A stretch of DNA of 64,000 bases, taken from the NCBI GenBank assembly GCA_905250115.1, contig CAJNOI010000187.1, forward strand, positions 62,001 through 126,000, given 5' to 3'. The notes below the pieces were generated by a model, which was given only the letters and a program-made list of their open reading frames with translations, ran no database searches and was not told the origin of the DNA. Source of the DNA: Adineta steineri (taxonomy: Eukaryota > Rotifera > Eurotatoria > Adinetida > Adinetidae). This document shows positions 38,534 to 50,883 of the stretch, one piece after another; positions within the stretch are counted from its first letter, which is position 1; every line of letters starts with the position of its first letter. The translations under genes and the position numbers were made by a program.

Positions 38534-39196
38534 TATTAACAAAATCAATATTTAAGATCATGTATATATACAATCAATCATGTGATTTCTGATTTAAGGA
38601 GAAGAATTATTTAGTCATATACTTATACACATAACGTAGTGTTCTTTGAAACCTTTTGTGAACATACGATACATCTTTTTATTTTAAGAACAAATCTCAT
38701 AGATAACTATTAAAAATAGCATTGAATTTGACCTATTTTGTTTAAAAAACCATACGAATATATCTTAAATCGATTTTCATATTGTTAATTACTATGATGA
38801 AAACAGAGAAACAAATAACGTGCCGCACGTTCTTTATTATAATAGGAAAATCGTTCGAGTAATTGAGTTACACTTTGACTAACAATTTAATTTCAATTCA
38901 ATTCAGAAGTTTTTGATTTTGTTAAAAAATAAAAAATTGATTTAAGTTGATTTCTCTCGAGATCTTTAATGAAATTTTCGAAAATATCAATGTCGATAAT
39001 CGATCGAAAAATGATCTAAGATTTGATTAGATAAGATATCGAAGAGAAATTTCTTTGATATCCAGATGATGTACATCAGATTTTGTTAGATTTATTCAAA
39101 ATATGATAAAATAAGAATATTTTTCCAAATCTTCTCAGTAAATAGATCACATATAAACAATGTTTTTAATAGGAATCTGAAGTATAGTACCTTTCG

Positions 39197-39966
39197 ACAC
39201 GTCGAATGTGTAACCAAAGTACCATTTGGTACTTTGCTTTGAATGGCAAAGTGCCATACCGTGCCAAAGGAAAAAGAAACATGTCATGAAAACATATCAA
39301 CAACAATCATAATAAATACAGTTGTATGCAAAAAAACTTGGCCAAAAATCTTTTTTAAGATAGCTATTTTTCTACTGTTACAAATGAATATGAAACTGAT
39401 TTTTCCAGAGATGAATCCTTGAGAGACATACTACATGTTGTATATATAAAAGTGTAATTTTTTCCCCTTTTGTATTTTATAAGTCAATCAGAAGAATATG
39501 AAATTATAATGTTGTTTGGTGCTCTTTGTGGGCTAACTACCAAATTATAAACTAATTCGAAAAGCACCTGTATAAAAGAAGATATTTGTCGAAGAAGATT
39601 TCCAAGTTTTTTTTGCAAACAACTGTGAGAAACAAATATGCTAAGATAAAAATGGATTGAATAAACTGTTTAGTAAAAAAACAATAATATCTAGAGAAAA
39701 AAAAATTCTCTACGACTGGCAGCAGATAATAAATGTAGAAGAAGAACAGACTATCTTAGCTCCACCTACAAGTAAAATGAAAAGAAAGAAAAAGAAAAAA
39801 GTAATTTATGCATAAGCTATAGTATAATCAATAGGCAAAGTACTTTTTCATTTAACAAAGTGCCATCTTGGTACTTGTTTTTTTTCAGCAAAGTACCAAG
39901 TAAAGTGCCTTTTCCAATTTTTAAGTGCCGCCAGTACTTTGCTAACCTACCTGGCACTCGCTATTA
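39197..39966. mobile_element. MITE-like element with CAAAGTACC subterminal repeats
   Basis: Both ends are crowded with AAAGTACC/GGTACTTTG and AAAGTGCC motifs in both orientations: left 39,197-39,275 and right 39,830-39,966. The left end starts near AACCAAAGTACC. The right end, on the opposite strand, starts near AGTGCCAGGTAGGTTAGCA. Exact termini and target duplication were not resolved. The inside carries no recognisable protein. Confidence 0.5.
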
Positions 39967-40245
39967 AAAGCACTGCATATAAACAAATAATTCTATTGTT
40001 TCTTTTTCTAATCGATCGAATTATTTCAATGTATTGAAGATTTGACGTAGAAAAGGAAATAAATAATGAATAATAGAATAATTAAACAAATCATAGATTT
40101 TTGTTTAGACTGTTAATTTCTTTATCGACGACGATTTCAAATTAATCTCATAAGATTCTAATTTTGGGATAAGTATTGAGCAATATATACGAATACTAAT
40201 TTCGAAGTTAGTTATTATTTATTGAGATTTTATTGAATACCGCAT

Positions 40246-41561
40246 CACTAGTCGACGTTCTCGTCCTCTTCTTTCCAGGTTCTTGCTTTTCAGACAAGAT
40301 TCTTGTATTCAGGCAAGATTCTTTTCGGCAGGAAAGTAAAAAGAATCACACAAGAATTTCCAGTAGACAAGAATCTTGTCTGAACAGTCGGAAATAAAAG
40401 AATCAGGCAAGAATTATAAGATATTCAAGATATATTTAATATTCAGACAAGAATCTTTTTCTTCCCTTTAAAAAGAATCTTGACTGAAGTTCAAGATAAA
40501 AAGAACCTGGAAAGAAACACAAGATATTTTAAATTTCTTAATATTCAGACAAGATTTTTGTAATAGAAAAGAAAACAGATTCTTGTCAGCTTTCCAAGAT
40601 GAACGGCACGTGATGTGGTCTTTGTTTATCACATATATAAAAGCATTAGCTGACCGTTATTTATTCATAATCATTATTGGCTCGATAAGTATAATGCAAA
40701 TTTACTTAGATTATTTTCTTTTTTTTGAAGCGTTTATTTAATTCAAACGATATCTAGTAAGTTATTGATTTAATTGGATGTATAGTAAAAGTTTATTTCA
40801 TATCAAGAAAAACAATGGAATATATGATATCCATTTTCTCATTGTTTACTGAAAGCAATCCTTATTGAAACATATTTTGATATATTTGTAATTCATATCT
40901 CTATATTTTATTTTTTTTCTAGATTTTTCACTATCGATAAAAGTATTACATATAATGGACGAAGGAAATGTCAATTTATTTAAAAAGCTATTGTTTGATA
41001 ATCCTCTTCGTATAGGTAAAATTTTAAGAAAATAAATAATAGAAATTTGTTTTTTAATTTTTTTTGTGTTAAAAATTAAAACTACTTCATGAATACGTGA
41101 AAATTAAAGTATTTTTTTGTTCTTTCATATTTTTTTGTACATGGTGTGAAATGCTTATAATAAAACGATATGAAAAAGGTAGTAATAACCTGGAAAAGGC
41201 TTTTCTTGATATGACCAGAATCAGGCAAGAAGCCTAAGAAATCAGAAACTGGCAAGAAAATCAAGAAAGACAAGAATCAGACAAGAAAACTAAGAAGATA
41301 AGAATCAGGCAAGAATTCAAGAAAAACAAGAATCAGGCAAGAAAAAAGAGAATAAGAATCTTGTCTGAAGAAGAATTTCTTGCCTCATCAGACAAGATTC
41401 GGTCTACAAGAATCTTTAAGAAAGGCAAGATCAGTTTTTTCAGACAAGAATTTTCTATGTAAAGAATTTTCACGCAAGAATCTTGCATGTAAAGACTAGA
41501 AAAAGAATCTAGCATGAAAAGCAAGAACCTGGAAAGAAGAGGACAAGAACGTCGACTAGTG
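40246..41561. mobile_element. 1.3-kb element with ~45-base terminal inverted repeats
   Basis: The left end CACTAGTCGACGTTCTCG continues through CTTTCCAGGTTCTTGCTTTT. The right end at 41,561 reads the same on the other strand with one or two mismatches. Inside each end lie arrays of CAAGAATC/GATTCTTG and CAGACAAGA motifs in both orientations, which could form multiple stem structures. No transposase. No clear target duplication. Confidence 0.75.
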
Positions 41562-41609
41562 TAGTTGGAAAAATCTTATATATAAGCACTCAAAAAAGAT
41601 TGAACATAT

Positions 41610-41688
41610 AACTGACGATAAACAAAAAAGTAATATTGTATAATTCCTAATCTGTTGAAGAACGTTATTAAAGTTCGAAACGTCAGTT
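41610..41688 (+). ncRNA. Possible degenerate hammerhead ribozyme
   Basis: AACTGACG (41,610-41,617) pairs perfectly with CGTCAGTT (41,681-41,688). Between them are CTGTTGA (consensus CTGATGA, one mismatch), a small stem GAAC...GTTC, and GAAA directly before the closing strand. This is the element order of hammerhead ribozymes found in Penelope-like retroelements. The residue after the first strand is A where U of the cleavage triplet is expected, and stem I is weak. It may therefore be an inactive relic. No reverse transcriptase is found next to it. Confidence 0.3.
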
Positions 41689-43140
41689 AATATTTATGTT
41701 ATAATATTTCATTTATCTTATTTATTTGTATTTTATTATTAAACTATCAAAATATATATTAAATTTCTATTCTTATTTAATATATTATGATTATTTATTG
41801 AAAAACAAAAGAAAAAGGAGGAGATAAAAACTATTACTAAAACTGTGATCTGGAATCAGGTAGAGTAGAGTTGGAATCAGTTCATAGACGAATCGAGAAA
41901 GGATATACAAGGATTTTGTGTTTTTTCGTTGTTTTTTGGATTTTTGGGTGGTAAGGAAGGGCTTGAACGGGGAAGTTGACTAGTGAAAAAGATAGAGCTC
42001 GTCGAGTTCTACTTGGCTCCAGAGACACCAGAGTTGGCTTCGGCTCTTAAGCAAATCGGGAAAGGAAATACTCGAATCTGGAGCTAGGATATCCTACGTG
42101 ATATATTTTGATTGAATATAGGAGAAAAAAGTTTTATTTGCATTTTATTAAACAGAATTAAATAAACAAAATATTATTTTATTGATTTAAAAAAGAATTT
42201 CTTACATAGACTCAAATATAAATATAAGTCAGATTAATAAAAATAAATTTATTAAAAAGTTCTATATGGTTTTTAACTTTTTGTTTATTCAGAAAAAATA
42301 TGAGCATGACCAACAAGACTTTGAAAGAATGATTCATGTGTGTATTTTATTCTTTTTTATTCATTCATTTCTATGTTCTTTATTGAGACACGCAATATTA
42401 ACTTCAATCAAACCTTTTTTCTTATATCGTTTCGATCAATATCATTATGACTGACTGAATTACGTAAGATAGAACAATATAAACCATGTCTAAATCACAA
42501 TTACTATTTCTATAACAGTATCTTCAGTATGAGTTCAAATATTACAACGATTTTTCTATATGACTTTCGATGTTTGACATTAGTTTTAAAAAGATTATAC
42601 TTGTAAGAATAAATTTTCTTTGATATTATAAAAGATATAATTATAATAGGTTTTTCATTTTAATATAATATATTAGAAAAAGAATTGAGATGTTTAGTAT
42701 ACGAAAAAAAAACATTTTTTGCAATACTTGATTAAATTGGAATAAAAAATAAATTTTTCTGTAAGATTAATTATATTATTTGATATATCATAATTATTAT
42801 TTACATTACAAAAAAAAGTCAATATTCTCGAAATTTTTACAATATTGTTCGAACATTAATTGTATCAATTAAAGAATAAAAAACATATGAGAAATAAAAC
42901 AAAATCGCAAGTTTGAGTCACTTTATCGATAAGTTCCTTATTTGAATTAATGTATTTTTATTATTTTTAGCAAAGATAAGAAATAGTAAGAAAATATATC
43001 ATTAAAATTTCAATCATTTCTATTTCAATCTTTGATGTCTACGAAAAATAAATCATTCATATAATAAACCTACAAGAAATAACGAGAGAGAAAAAAAATG
43101 AAAATTTTAGTGTAAGTAGGAATTGATTGAAAAGCAATGG

Positions 43141-43262
43141 TTTACATTAGTTTCTTTTTCGTTCTGTTACATTAGCACGTTGTCTATAAGAGATAAAATC
43201 TTACCTTCTATTAACGACGTGCTAAGGGGACAGAATGAAAAAAGTGGCTAGTATACGTTAAC
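43141..43262. repeat. Short foldback element (~120 bases)
   Basis: The left arm GTTTCTTTTTCGTTCTG with TTAGCACGTTG pairs with the right arm CGACGTGCTAAGG and ACAGAATGAAAAAAGTG. The arms are about 35 bases with a few mismatches, around a 28-base loop. Confidence 0.7.
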
Positions 43263-46200
43263 AAATAATTACTTTTTTTTCTTGTTTGAATAGAATAATT
43301 TTTTCTAGTTTTTCACCGAAATAATTTCTCAGATATATAATTGTATTGATCTAAATCTTTGTTAATCTTTTATGTTTGATTGAAAAAAACGAATAAATCT
43401 TTTGAAAAGGCTAACATTTAATATTATAAATTTACTAAATAAAGTCATTTTGAGATTAGATCATTGTGAAGAATACGATTCAATGTAATCATATAAAGAC
43501 TACTTTTAGTTTTAATTGAATCATAACAAATGAAATATGTAACATATTTTATCTTATTTTCTTCAAAATTATATTTCATATGTTAAGAAATAATTAAATA
43601 GCACGTCTTGATTTAGATCTATATATGTCATCTAAACTATCTCGATTGAGAGACGAGTTCTTCATATTAAATTCAAATATTTAATATAAAAATAAATCAC
43701 TGAAAAAAAGACACAGAAATGAGTTAAGAGAATAGAATGTTTAGGTATACATGTAAAAAGTAAAGGAAGTATATTGATAATTCATCAGTCGAAACATGTC
43801 TTATGTTAACCTTGTGGATCAGTGAATAGATATTTAAAAGAAACATTTTTATTGAAAGTATAATAGAATTTTGTTTGTAAATAAAATTTTAGTTGAACAT
43901 TTTTCTTATTTAAATCATTTCAAGCAAATCTTAACATATAAAATTCAATGAATTTCCGCATAACTATTTAAATATTCTAAACTTAAAAATTTTATCTAAT
44001 TAAAATAAAACATATTCATCTATGATAAATGTCAATTAACAAATAATATTTTTTTAAAATTTTTATGAAGTCTTTCTACCTATTTACTTTCTAGAATGGT
44101 GATTAATTAATTATAGAAATCAAGAAAGTTATTTTAAAACAACAAGATAAAATCTCGAATAAAATAAATAAAATTTTCATTTGTTTACTTATCAAAAGAT
44201 TGCAACTATTAGAACAAGAAAAATTTCAAGTAAATGAGCAAAAATAAACTAAAGAGAACGGAAACTTCGAATAAAATATCATTAATGACTCATCATATTG
44301 TTAGATTATTTGATTTGATTTTAAATAAATATCTCTAATATATTCTTGTTGATCATGAAGAAATAAATAATTTGTTTTTTATAATCGTTTTCAAAAAATA
44401 ATTCTAAATCGAGTTATTTTAGTTTAAATACAAACAAAAATCTTATTCATCACTTTTCTATGATTAAAGAAAAGTAATCAAAGATTTATTTAGATCTTTA
44501 CTATAGTTCTATCAGAATATTTATTTAATATCTAACTATAAAATAAATAAAATATTTATTAAATCTATTATACTGATCATTGACAACAATTCGAATATAA
44601 AACACAAGAATTAAAATAGATATTTTTTTTTAATTTTATGATCTGTAAGAGACATTTCGAACCTAAAATTTATTTATGATTGAAATGATGATCATAATAT
44701 GATGTAAAATAGTTAAATATTTCTACATCAATTATTCGAGTTGGGTATTATTTAATGTGCAAGAAAATAAAAAAAGCAAATACTTGATCAAGTAATAATC
44801 GCTCGTTTCTTTTCTTTTCTTTCTCTTTAGTAATGTAAAGACATAACTGCTGTCCTTTATCTATTGGTTTAATCCAATGCATCTTTTCTTATTTATTACT
44901 GCTTTTTTGCTTTGAATAATTTATCCTTCGAATATTATTGCAAAAATCAAAAGTATATGACAAGATAAAATAATGATTGATGATGGATATTCTTTCATTT
45001 GTATTTTGCTTTCATTTTTCATCTATCCTATTGAGTTTGATTTTTTTTCTTTTCTTTTATTTCTATTCATCATCAATGGACAATAATGAAAACAAATATT
45101 TTTTTATGTAGAATGAAGAGATATGTTGACGTAGGCGATATTTCTATATGAAAAAGTTCAAATAAAATGTGATACATTTCAAAGTTAAAAATTAATTCTT
45201 ATAATTATATTGAAATTCAAATATACTTTTGTTGTTTTATTACATATGAGACTGATAGGATATATACGTTTCTTGCTTCATACTAATCAGAAATTGTTTC
45301 AATATAGAAATTAATAATCGATTATGACATGATTAGAAATGTATTTATTTCTATGTGCATTATATAAAAGAATCAAAAAAGATTTTAACTTGAAAAATCT
45401 TTGATAAAAATTTATAAGATCTAGAAAAAAACATGAAAATCTAAGGATTTAAATGTTAACTGAAAAACTACACTAGATACATTTTAATCAAATCAAGTTA
45501 ATTGATGGTATCAATTGATTTTTAATGGAATATCATAAATGTTTCATATCTAAAAGAAACATCTTTAAATAAATAATTATATAATTTATCGTCAAAAACA
45601 AAAAAAATCACAGTATAAACTGTGCAATATCACTAGTTAATACTAGGATGATACAACTATTTAAATTAACATAAATAATACAATTAAATTTATTTGAAAT
45701 ACTTTTCTATCTTTATTCTTGATTCATATTAATTTTATACTCTTTTTTTTTCTTCAATACACCTTTTCATACATTTATATGTGTTTTTTCCACATGATTA
45801 AACACAGATATATCGTTCTCATATTCTTCAATCGTATGTTAATATCATATTCATATAGGTTGTCATTAGTATAAGTAGTATACATTTATAAAAGAATCTT
45901 TATTCTTCGAATTGTTTTATACACTCATTTATTCATCCAAATAATACAGTAAGATATTATCTGTTTCAAAAAACCTACTAATATCTTTTAAATAATCATT
46001 ACTGAATATTTAATCATTTATATTTATTTGCTAAAGTATCATAAACAGATATTTATCATAACAAAACGTTATGCGATAAATAACTATTTACGAAAACTTT
46101 ATGTTGAGTAAGATCTTGACTTCATCTATTTTATCCTAATTGTAAAACAAACATATTGTCACATCAAACAATTATTTATCAATATTTTGGTTCTCTATTC

Positions 46201-46787
46201 TGCATATTGTTAAATGTAAGTAGTATAACAACAACTCATGATACTCTTTTACTTGTTATTCATTTAGTTTTCTCAATCATCTTTAGTTTATTCAAATTCA
46301 TCTCATTGTGAACAGTTCAATGTCCATTGTTATGACTCAAAAACAAGATGCTATACAATGTATCAAGTTAACACTTTATTTATATTTATCTATGATAAAA
46401 AATACTCTCAAAACTGCAACAATAGTAAATGCACTACAAACGATGAATATTATGTAACGTATTGTACTATTCTTTATTTTTCATCTCTTTTACGTATTTA
46501 GTATCAAATACAAATTACATATGTACTAACTCTGTTCTTTTAGCTTTTCTTATACTTTGAACAAATTAAATACAACTTAGAAAAACAAATGATAAAACAT
46601 CAAATATATATATATATATATATATATTTGAATACTGTTTTGAATTAAAAATAAAATTAATCTTAGATTTTATTTTATTTTATATAATAATATTTATTTT
46701 AGATATAAAAATCTATTATATTAATCCACAACAAGAATATTTTAACAAAAAATACTAATGTCAACTATAAATAATAATACATCGTTA

Positions 46788-49700
46788 AGAACCAAGACCT
46801 TTAATAGGTATATCATGTGGATTAGCTGGTAATATTTATTCACAAAATGATTTGATCTTGAATCATTTACTGCTCATTTGCTTAATATGGATAATGATGA
46901 GCAACTTCTTCAAAAACTTCTTCGTGCTAGTTATTTTATGTCAAATCAACAATGGAATATGTTTGAAGCAAGTTTTTTTGGTTTACTAGATGCTGAAGCA
47001 GAAAGTGTTGATCCATGTCATCGAATACTTATGTTAAAATTCGTTCATTTACTTGATGACGCTGTATATAGTGTTGAAAAAGTTAATGGTACAAAAACAT
47101 CAGTACATATTGGACAATTTTCAACAGACCATGCAGTTGCAACAACTTGTATGAGACCTGAACATCGATCAAGATTTCATAGACCTAATAGTTTATTACA
47201 TAATGCTTCAACTCGTTTATCATATCATTTTAATTTACAAGGTCCAAATGTATCATTAGATGTTACTTGTTCATCATCTTTATAAGCTTCACATATGGCT
47301 GTATGGTGTCGATCATTTAGTGCCGATGCTAATCGTTACGATAAAGGTAAAAATTTCAATTGATTAGTTTTGTATTTAAAAATAAATTTCAATTTCAATT
47401 CTCTAGGTGATGGTCTTGGCCTTTCATTATTGAAACGATTTAGTGATACTGAACATGATGGAGATCGTATATACTTTGGTATTCGTGATGTACTTAGTGG
47501 GCATGATGGAAATGAAGATAAAACGAATTTTGTCGTTCTATCAGCTGCTGGACAAGGACGTTTATTAGCAAATATTTATTTCAGAAATAATTTTGATACT
47601 CAAAGTATATTATTTGTTGAAGCACATGGCAAAGGTACATCAGTTGGTGATCCATTTGAAGCAAATTAGTTAAGTCGATTTTTTAATCGATCAAATCTTG
47701 ATCCACCATTATTATTAGGTTCAATTAAAAGTAATTTAGGGCATACAGAAGGTGCAGCTGGTGTTGCATCACTTATTAAAGTTGCTATGTATATGTATTA
47801 TTGTGGTATTACAGCAAATCTGCAATTTACTTCACTTAATCCAAAAATAGATGCACAAAAATATAATTTACATATTTTTCAAAATTTTATACCATTTCCA
47901 TCTCTTCCAAATAATGAAAAAATAGCTATAGGTGTTAATTCATTTGGAATGGGTGGTATAACGACACATGCTATTATTGAAGAATATCAACCAAATAAAA
48001 CATCAATTGAAAATGGTCATATCGATGAAAATCATATTAAAAGCAAACAATATTTTATTTTTATTTTTTCATGTAAGTTCTTAATTTCTTTTCATTAATA
48101 AATAATTTATTTCTTCTTATTCAGCAAAAAGTCATCAATCTCTTAACCATCAATTAATAATATAGATGATGATGATCAAGCTTTTCTTCAACGTATATCT
48201 TAACAACTTCTTCTTAAAAGAACTATTAGTTATACACATTCAGCAATCTTTGTTTTTCTTAATCGTCAACAATTACAAGAACAAATCAATGCTTTTCTAA
48301 CTGAACAACCATCACCAGGTCTTTCAATCATATAACATCCAATCAAATTATTATCACGAAAAATATGTTTTGTTTTTAGTAGACAAGGTCCACAATTATA
48401 TGAAAGTGAACCTTTATTTAATAAATGGATTCATTTAATTGATGCGGAAGTGACGAAAATTAATAATGGTGAATGGAGATTATTAGAAGAACTAATTGAA
48501 AAGAAAAATGAATAAGAATCTCATATTAATGATACAAATATTGATCAACCAACATTATTTGCTATACAAGTTGCATTAGCAGCTTTACTTGTTTCATGGA
48601 ATATAGATCCATCATCTATAATATCACATAGTGCTGGTGATCAAGCAGCTGCTTTTACTGCTGATCGATTAAGTTTAGAAGAAGCTGTTCGTATGTTAGC
48701 TGTTTCAATCAGTGAAGACGAAGTAGAAAATAAACTTTTGAAAGGTGTTGAACATTTGGCTTGTATTGCTGTTGTTAATAGTCTCTGTCTAGTAACAATA
48801 AGTGGTGATGAAAAAACAATTGATGAAATACAACAAATACTTTCAATCTCTTATCCAAATGTATTTAAAGCATGTGTTCGTATTGAAAATGCACTTCATC
48901 ATATCAAATAAATCGATTCGATATTGAATAAGATATGTTATTATCATTAAAAGATATTCGTGGATATTCAATAAAAGATCAAAAAAAATATTTAATCTGA
49001 TATATGCACAAGCAAAACTCTATTCAAGTGTTACTGATGATAATATGCCAGTTGATAGTCAAATGTGAGACAAGCTGTTCGATTTTATGATGCTATAACA
49101 TTACTTATAAAAGATGTAGCAGCAAATATTTTTCTTGAAATTTCACTACATCCAGTTTTAGCAACATCTATTCATGAATGTTATGAATTAACAAATCAAC
49201 AACAATCACCACTTATTCTTCCAACATTAAAACGAAAAGAAAATGAACAAATAACATTACTTACTAGTTTAGCACAACTTGCAACATTATCTCATGTATG
49301 GCAACAATATTTTAATACTCGTCAAATTTTATCAACTAAAAATTATGAAGAATATTTTGTTGACTTTCCATTGTATAAATTTCATTTGAGCCCATGTTGG
49401 TATGAATCAAAAGATTCATCTATACAACGTTTAGCTAATCGTATTCAAACTCATCTATTACTTGGTATTCGTCAATTAAATGAACAAACAAATGCAACAT
49501 GGAAAAGTCTTATTAATATTAATTTACCACAATATTCTTTTTTAAAAGATCATAAAATTCAAGATGCAATTCTTTTTCCAGCAGTTGCTTATCTTGAACT
49601 TGCAACAGCTGCTTGTCAACAATTACTTTCATCATCTTTTGATGGACAACAACCAACAATTATTTTTGAAGATGTTAAATTTGTTAAAGTACTTATTTTG

Positions 49701-50020
49701 AATGAACATGAATTAGTTGAAGTATCTATACAAATAGTTATGGCAATGCGTGAATGGTATATTTATAGTCGATTATGTTCAGCAGCTGGTCCAGATTGTA
49801 TGCGTCCATCAGGTATGAGTTGTACTAATGTTATTGATTCGTTTCGTAATCAAGATAATCTTAATAAATATTTATTAAATGAATTTACTTTACAGGCTCA
49901 AAGTAAAATTGAAATTGATTCTAAACAACAAAAATCATTAACAATACCTAACACATGGATAACACAAGATATAGAAAGTGCTTATGCACATTTTTCAACA
50001 CGTGGTTATCAATATGGATC
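46788..50020 (+). pseudogene. Type I polyketide synthase (KS-AT-DH), decayed and truncated
   Basis: Domains are in normal modular order. The ketosynthase (46,788-48,000) has PLIGISCGLAGN, DVTCSSSL with the active Cys, then a stop, FVEAHGKGTSVGDPFEA followed by a stop, SIKSNLGHTEGAAG with the second His, and VNSFGMGGITTHAII. The acyltransferase (48,350-49,330) carries SHSAGDQAAAF in place of GHSxGE, with further stops near 48,515, 48,909 and 49,040. The dehydratase (49,440-50,015) has LLGIRQ and a hot-dog start with FLKDHKIQDAILFPAVAYLE, and ends at STRGYQYG. Introns remain at 47,347-47,406 and about 48,072-48,124. At 50,021 the sequence turns into a telomere-like tract, so ketoreductase, carrier and later domains are gone. 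The stops suggest the gene is dead. Confidence 0.85.
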
Positions 50021-50215
50021 TAGGGTGTGGGTGTGGATTGGACCTTCTATTTATCCACCCACATCCATACCGCATACATACACCCACACATACGTATACC
50101 CACCCATACGTACACCCACGTATAAGTACAACCACTCATATGTACACTCACCCGCACGTACATTCACACCCACCCATCGGTACGCTCACCCACACTCAAG
50201 TCGACCGACACCCTC
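50021..50215. repeat. Telomere-like tract terminating the PKS gene
   Basis: A short G-rich arm (AGGGTGTGGGTGTGGATTGG) is followed by about 160 bases of C-rich units (CACCCA, TACACCCA, CATACGTA variants), ending CGACACCCT. PKS coding homology stops within a few bases of its left end. The Pro/Thr/His-rich open frame through it is a repeat product. Confidence 0.85.
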
Positions 50216-50883
50216 AATGGTATTTTACATCAAATTCCTATTTAAAACACTGCCTAGGATACTGAACTATTCTATTCACTGATCAGCAGCAGATTATATT
50301 TAAGTTATGCTGAGAAGATTCCACAATACATTGATATTCATATTTTCATATTTTCTTTTCGTTCTTTTTTGGAGAATATCATTGTGTTCGTCTGCAAAAG
50401 GTATCCTATATAATCGGGAAGTCTTGTAGATTTTGTCTGTCTATATCCAACATGTGAGGTAAATTTGACAAAAAAATCAAATTAAAATAATAAATATTCG
50501 ACTGAAACATGCATCTTTTTATTGATTTTCATCAATTGTGGTTCGATTTTTTACCAAAGTTTTATATCTGAGGGGCTGTCATTTTCTACGTGCAAATTAT
50601 ACACAACACACATCAATACTAAGACAAAGTAATAATAAGTCAGAAGCGTAAAAAGGGTTTTCAGGAGTGATAAAAATTACTTCATCATGTTATACATTAA
50701 TGATTTCAATTGAGCGGCACTGAACTCTTTTTCTTTTGTAGTAGTCAACATTTTTGCTTTTAGTTAAAGTTACGATTGTCCTTTCTGAATGTTTAATGCT
50801 AAGTTTGAGGAAGATAAAGATAATACCTGATCTTTTCATTAACGTTCACACTATTATATACATATTAATGTCTACTTTTTTAG
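50216..50883. other. Spacer between telomere-like tract and UGT gene
   Basis: No PKS homology resumes on the far side of the tract. Short AT-rich DNA with no supported gene. The region just before 50,884 presumably holds the glycosyltransferase promoter. Confidence 0.5.

Larger units (their letters stand above)
38534..46787. other. 8-kb AT-rich desert with MITE-like elements
   Basis: No gene is supported. The stretch contains the CAAAGTACC-repeat element (39,197-39,966), the CACTAGTCGACG element (40,246-41,561), a possible hammerhead (41,610-41,688), a degenerate repeated sequence at about 41,840-42,090 and a short foldback (43,141-43,262). From about 42,200 to 46,780 only AT-rich, stop-dense DNA is seen, including a TA run at 46,605-46,627. 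Confidence 0.5.

Noticed and set aside
49978-50265. His/Thr/Pro-rich protein at the PKS end
   Set aside because: Translation of the C-rich telomere-like tract in another frame.
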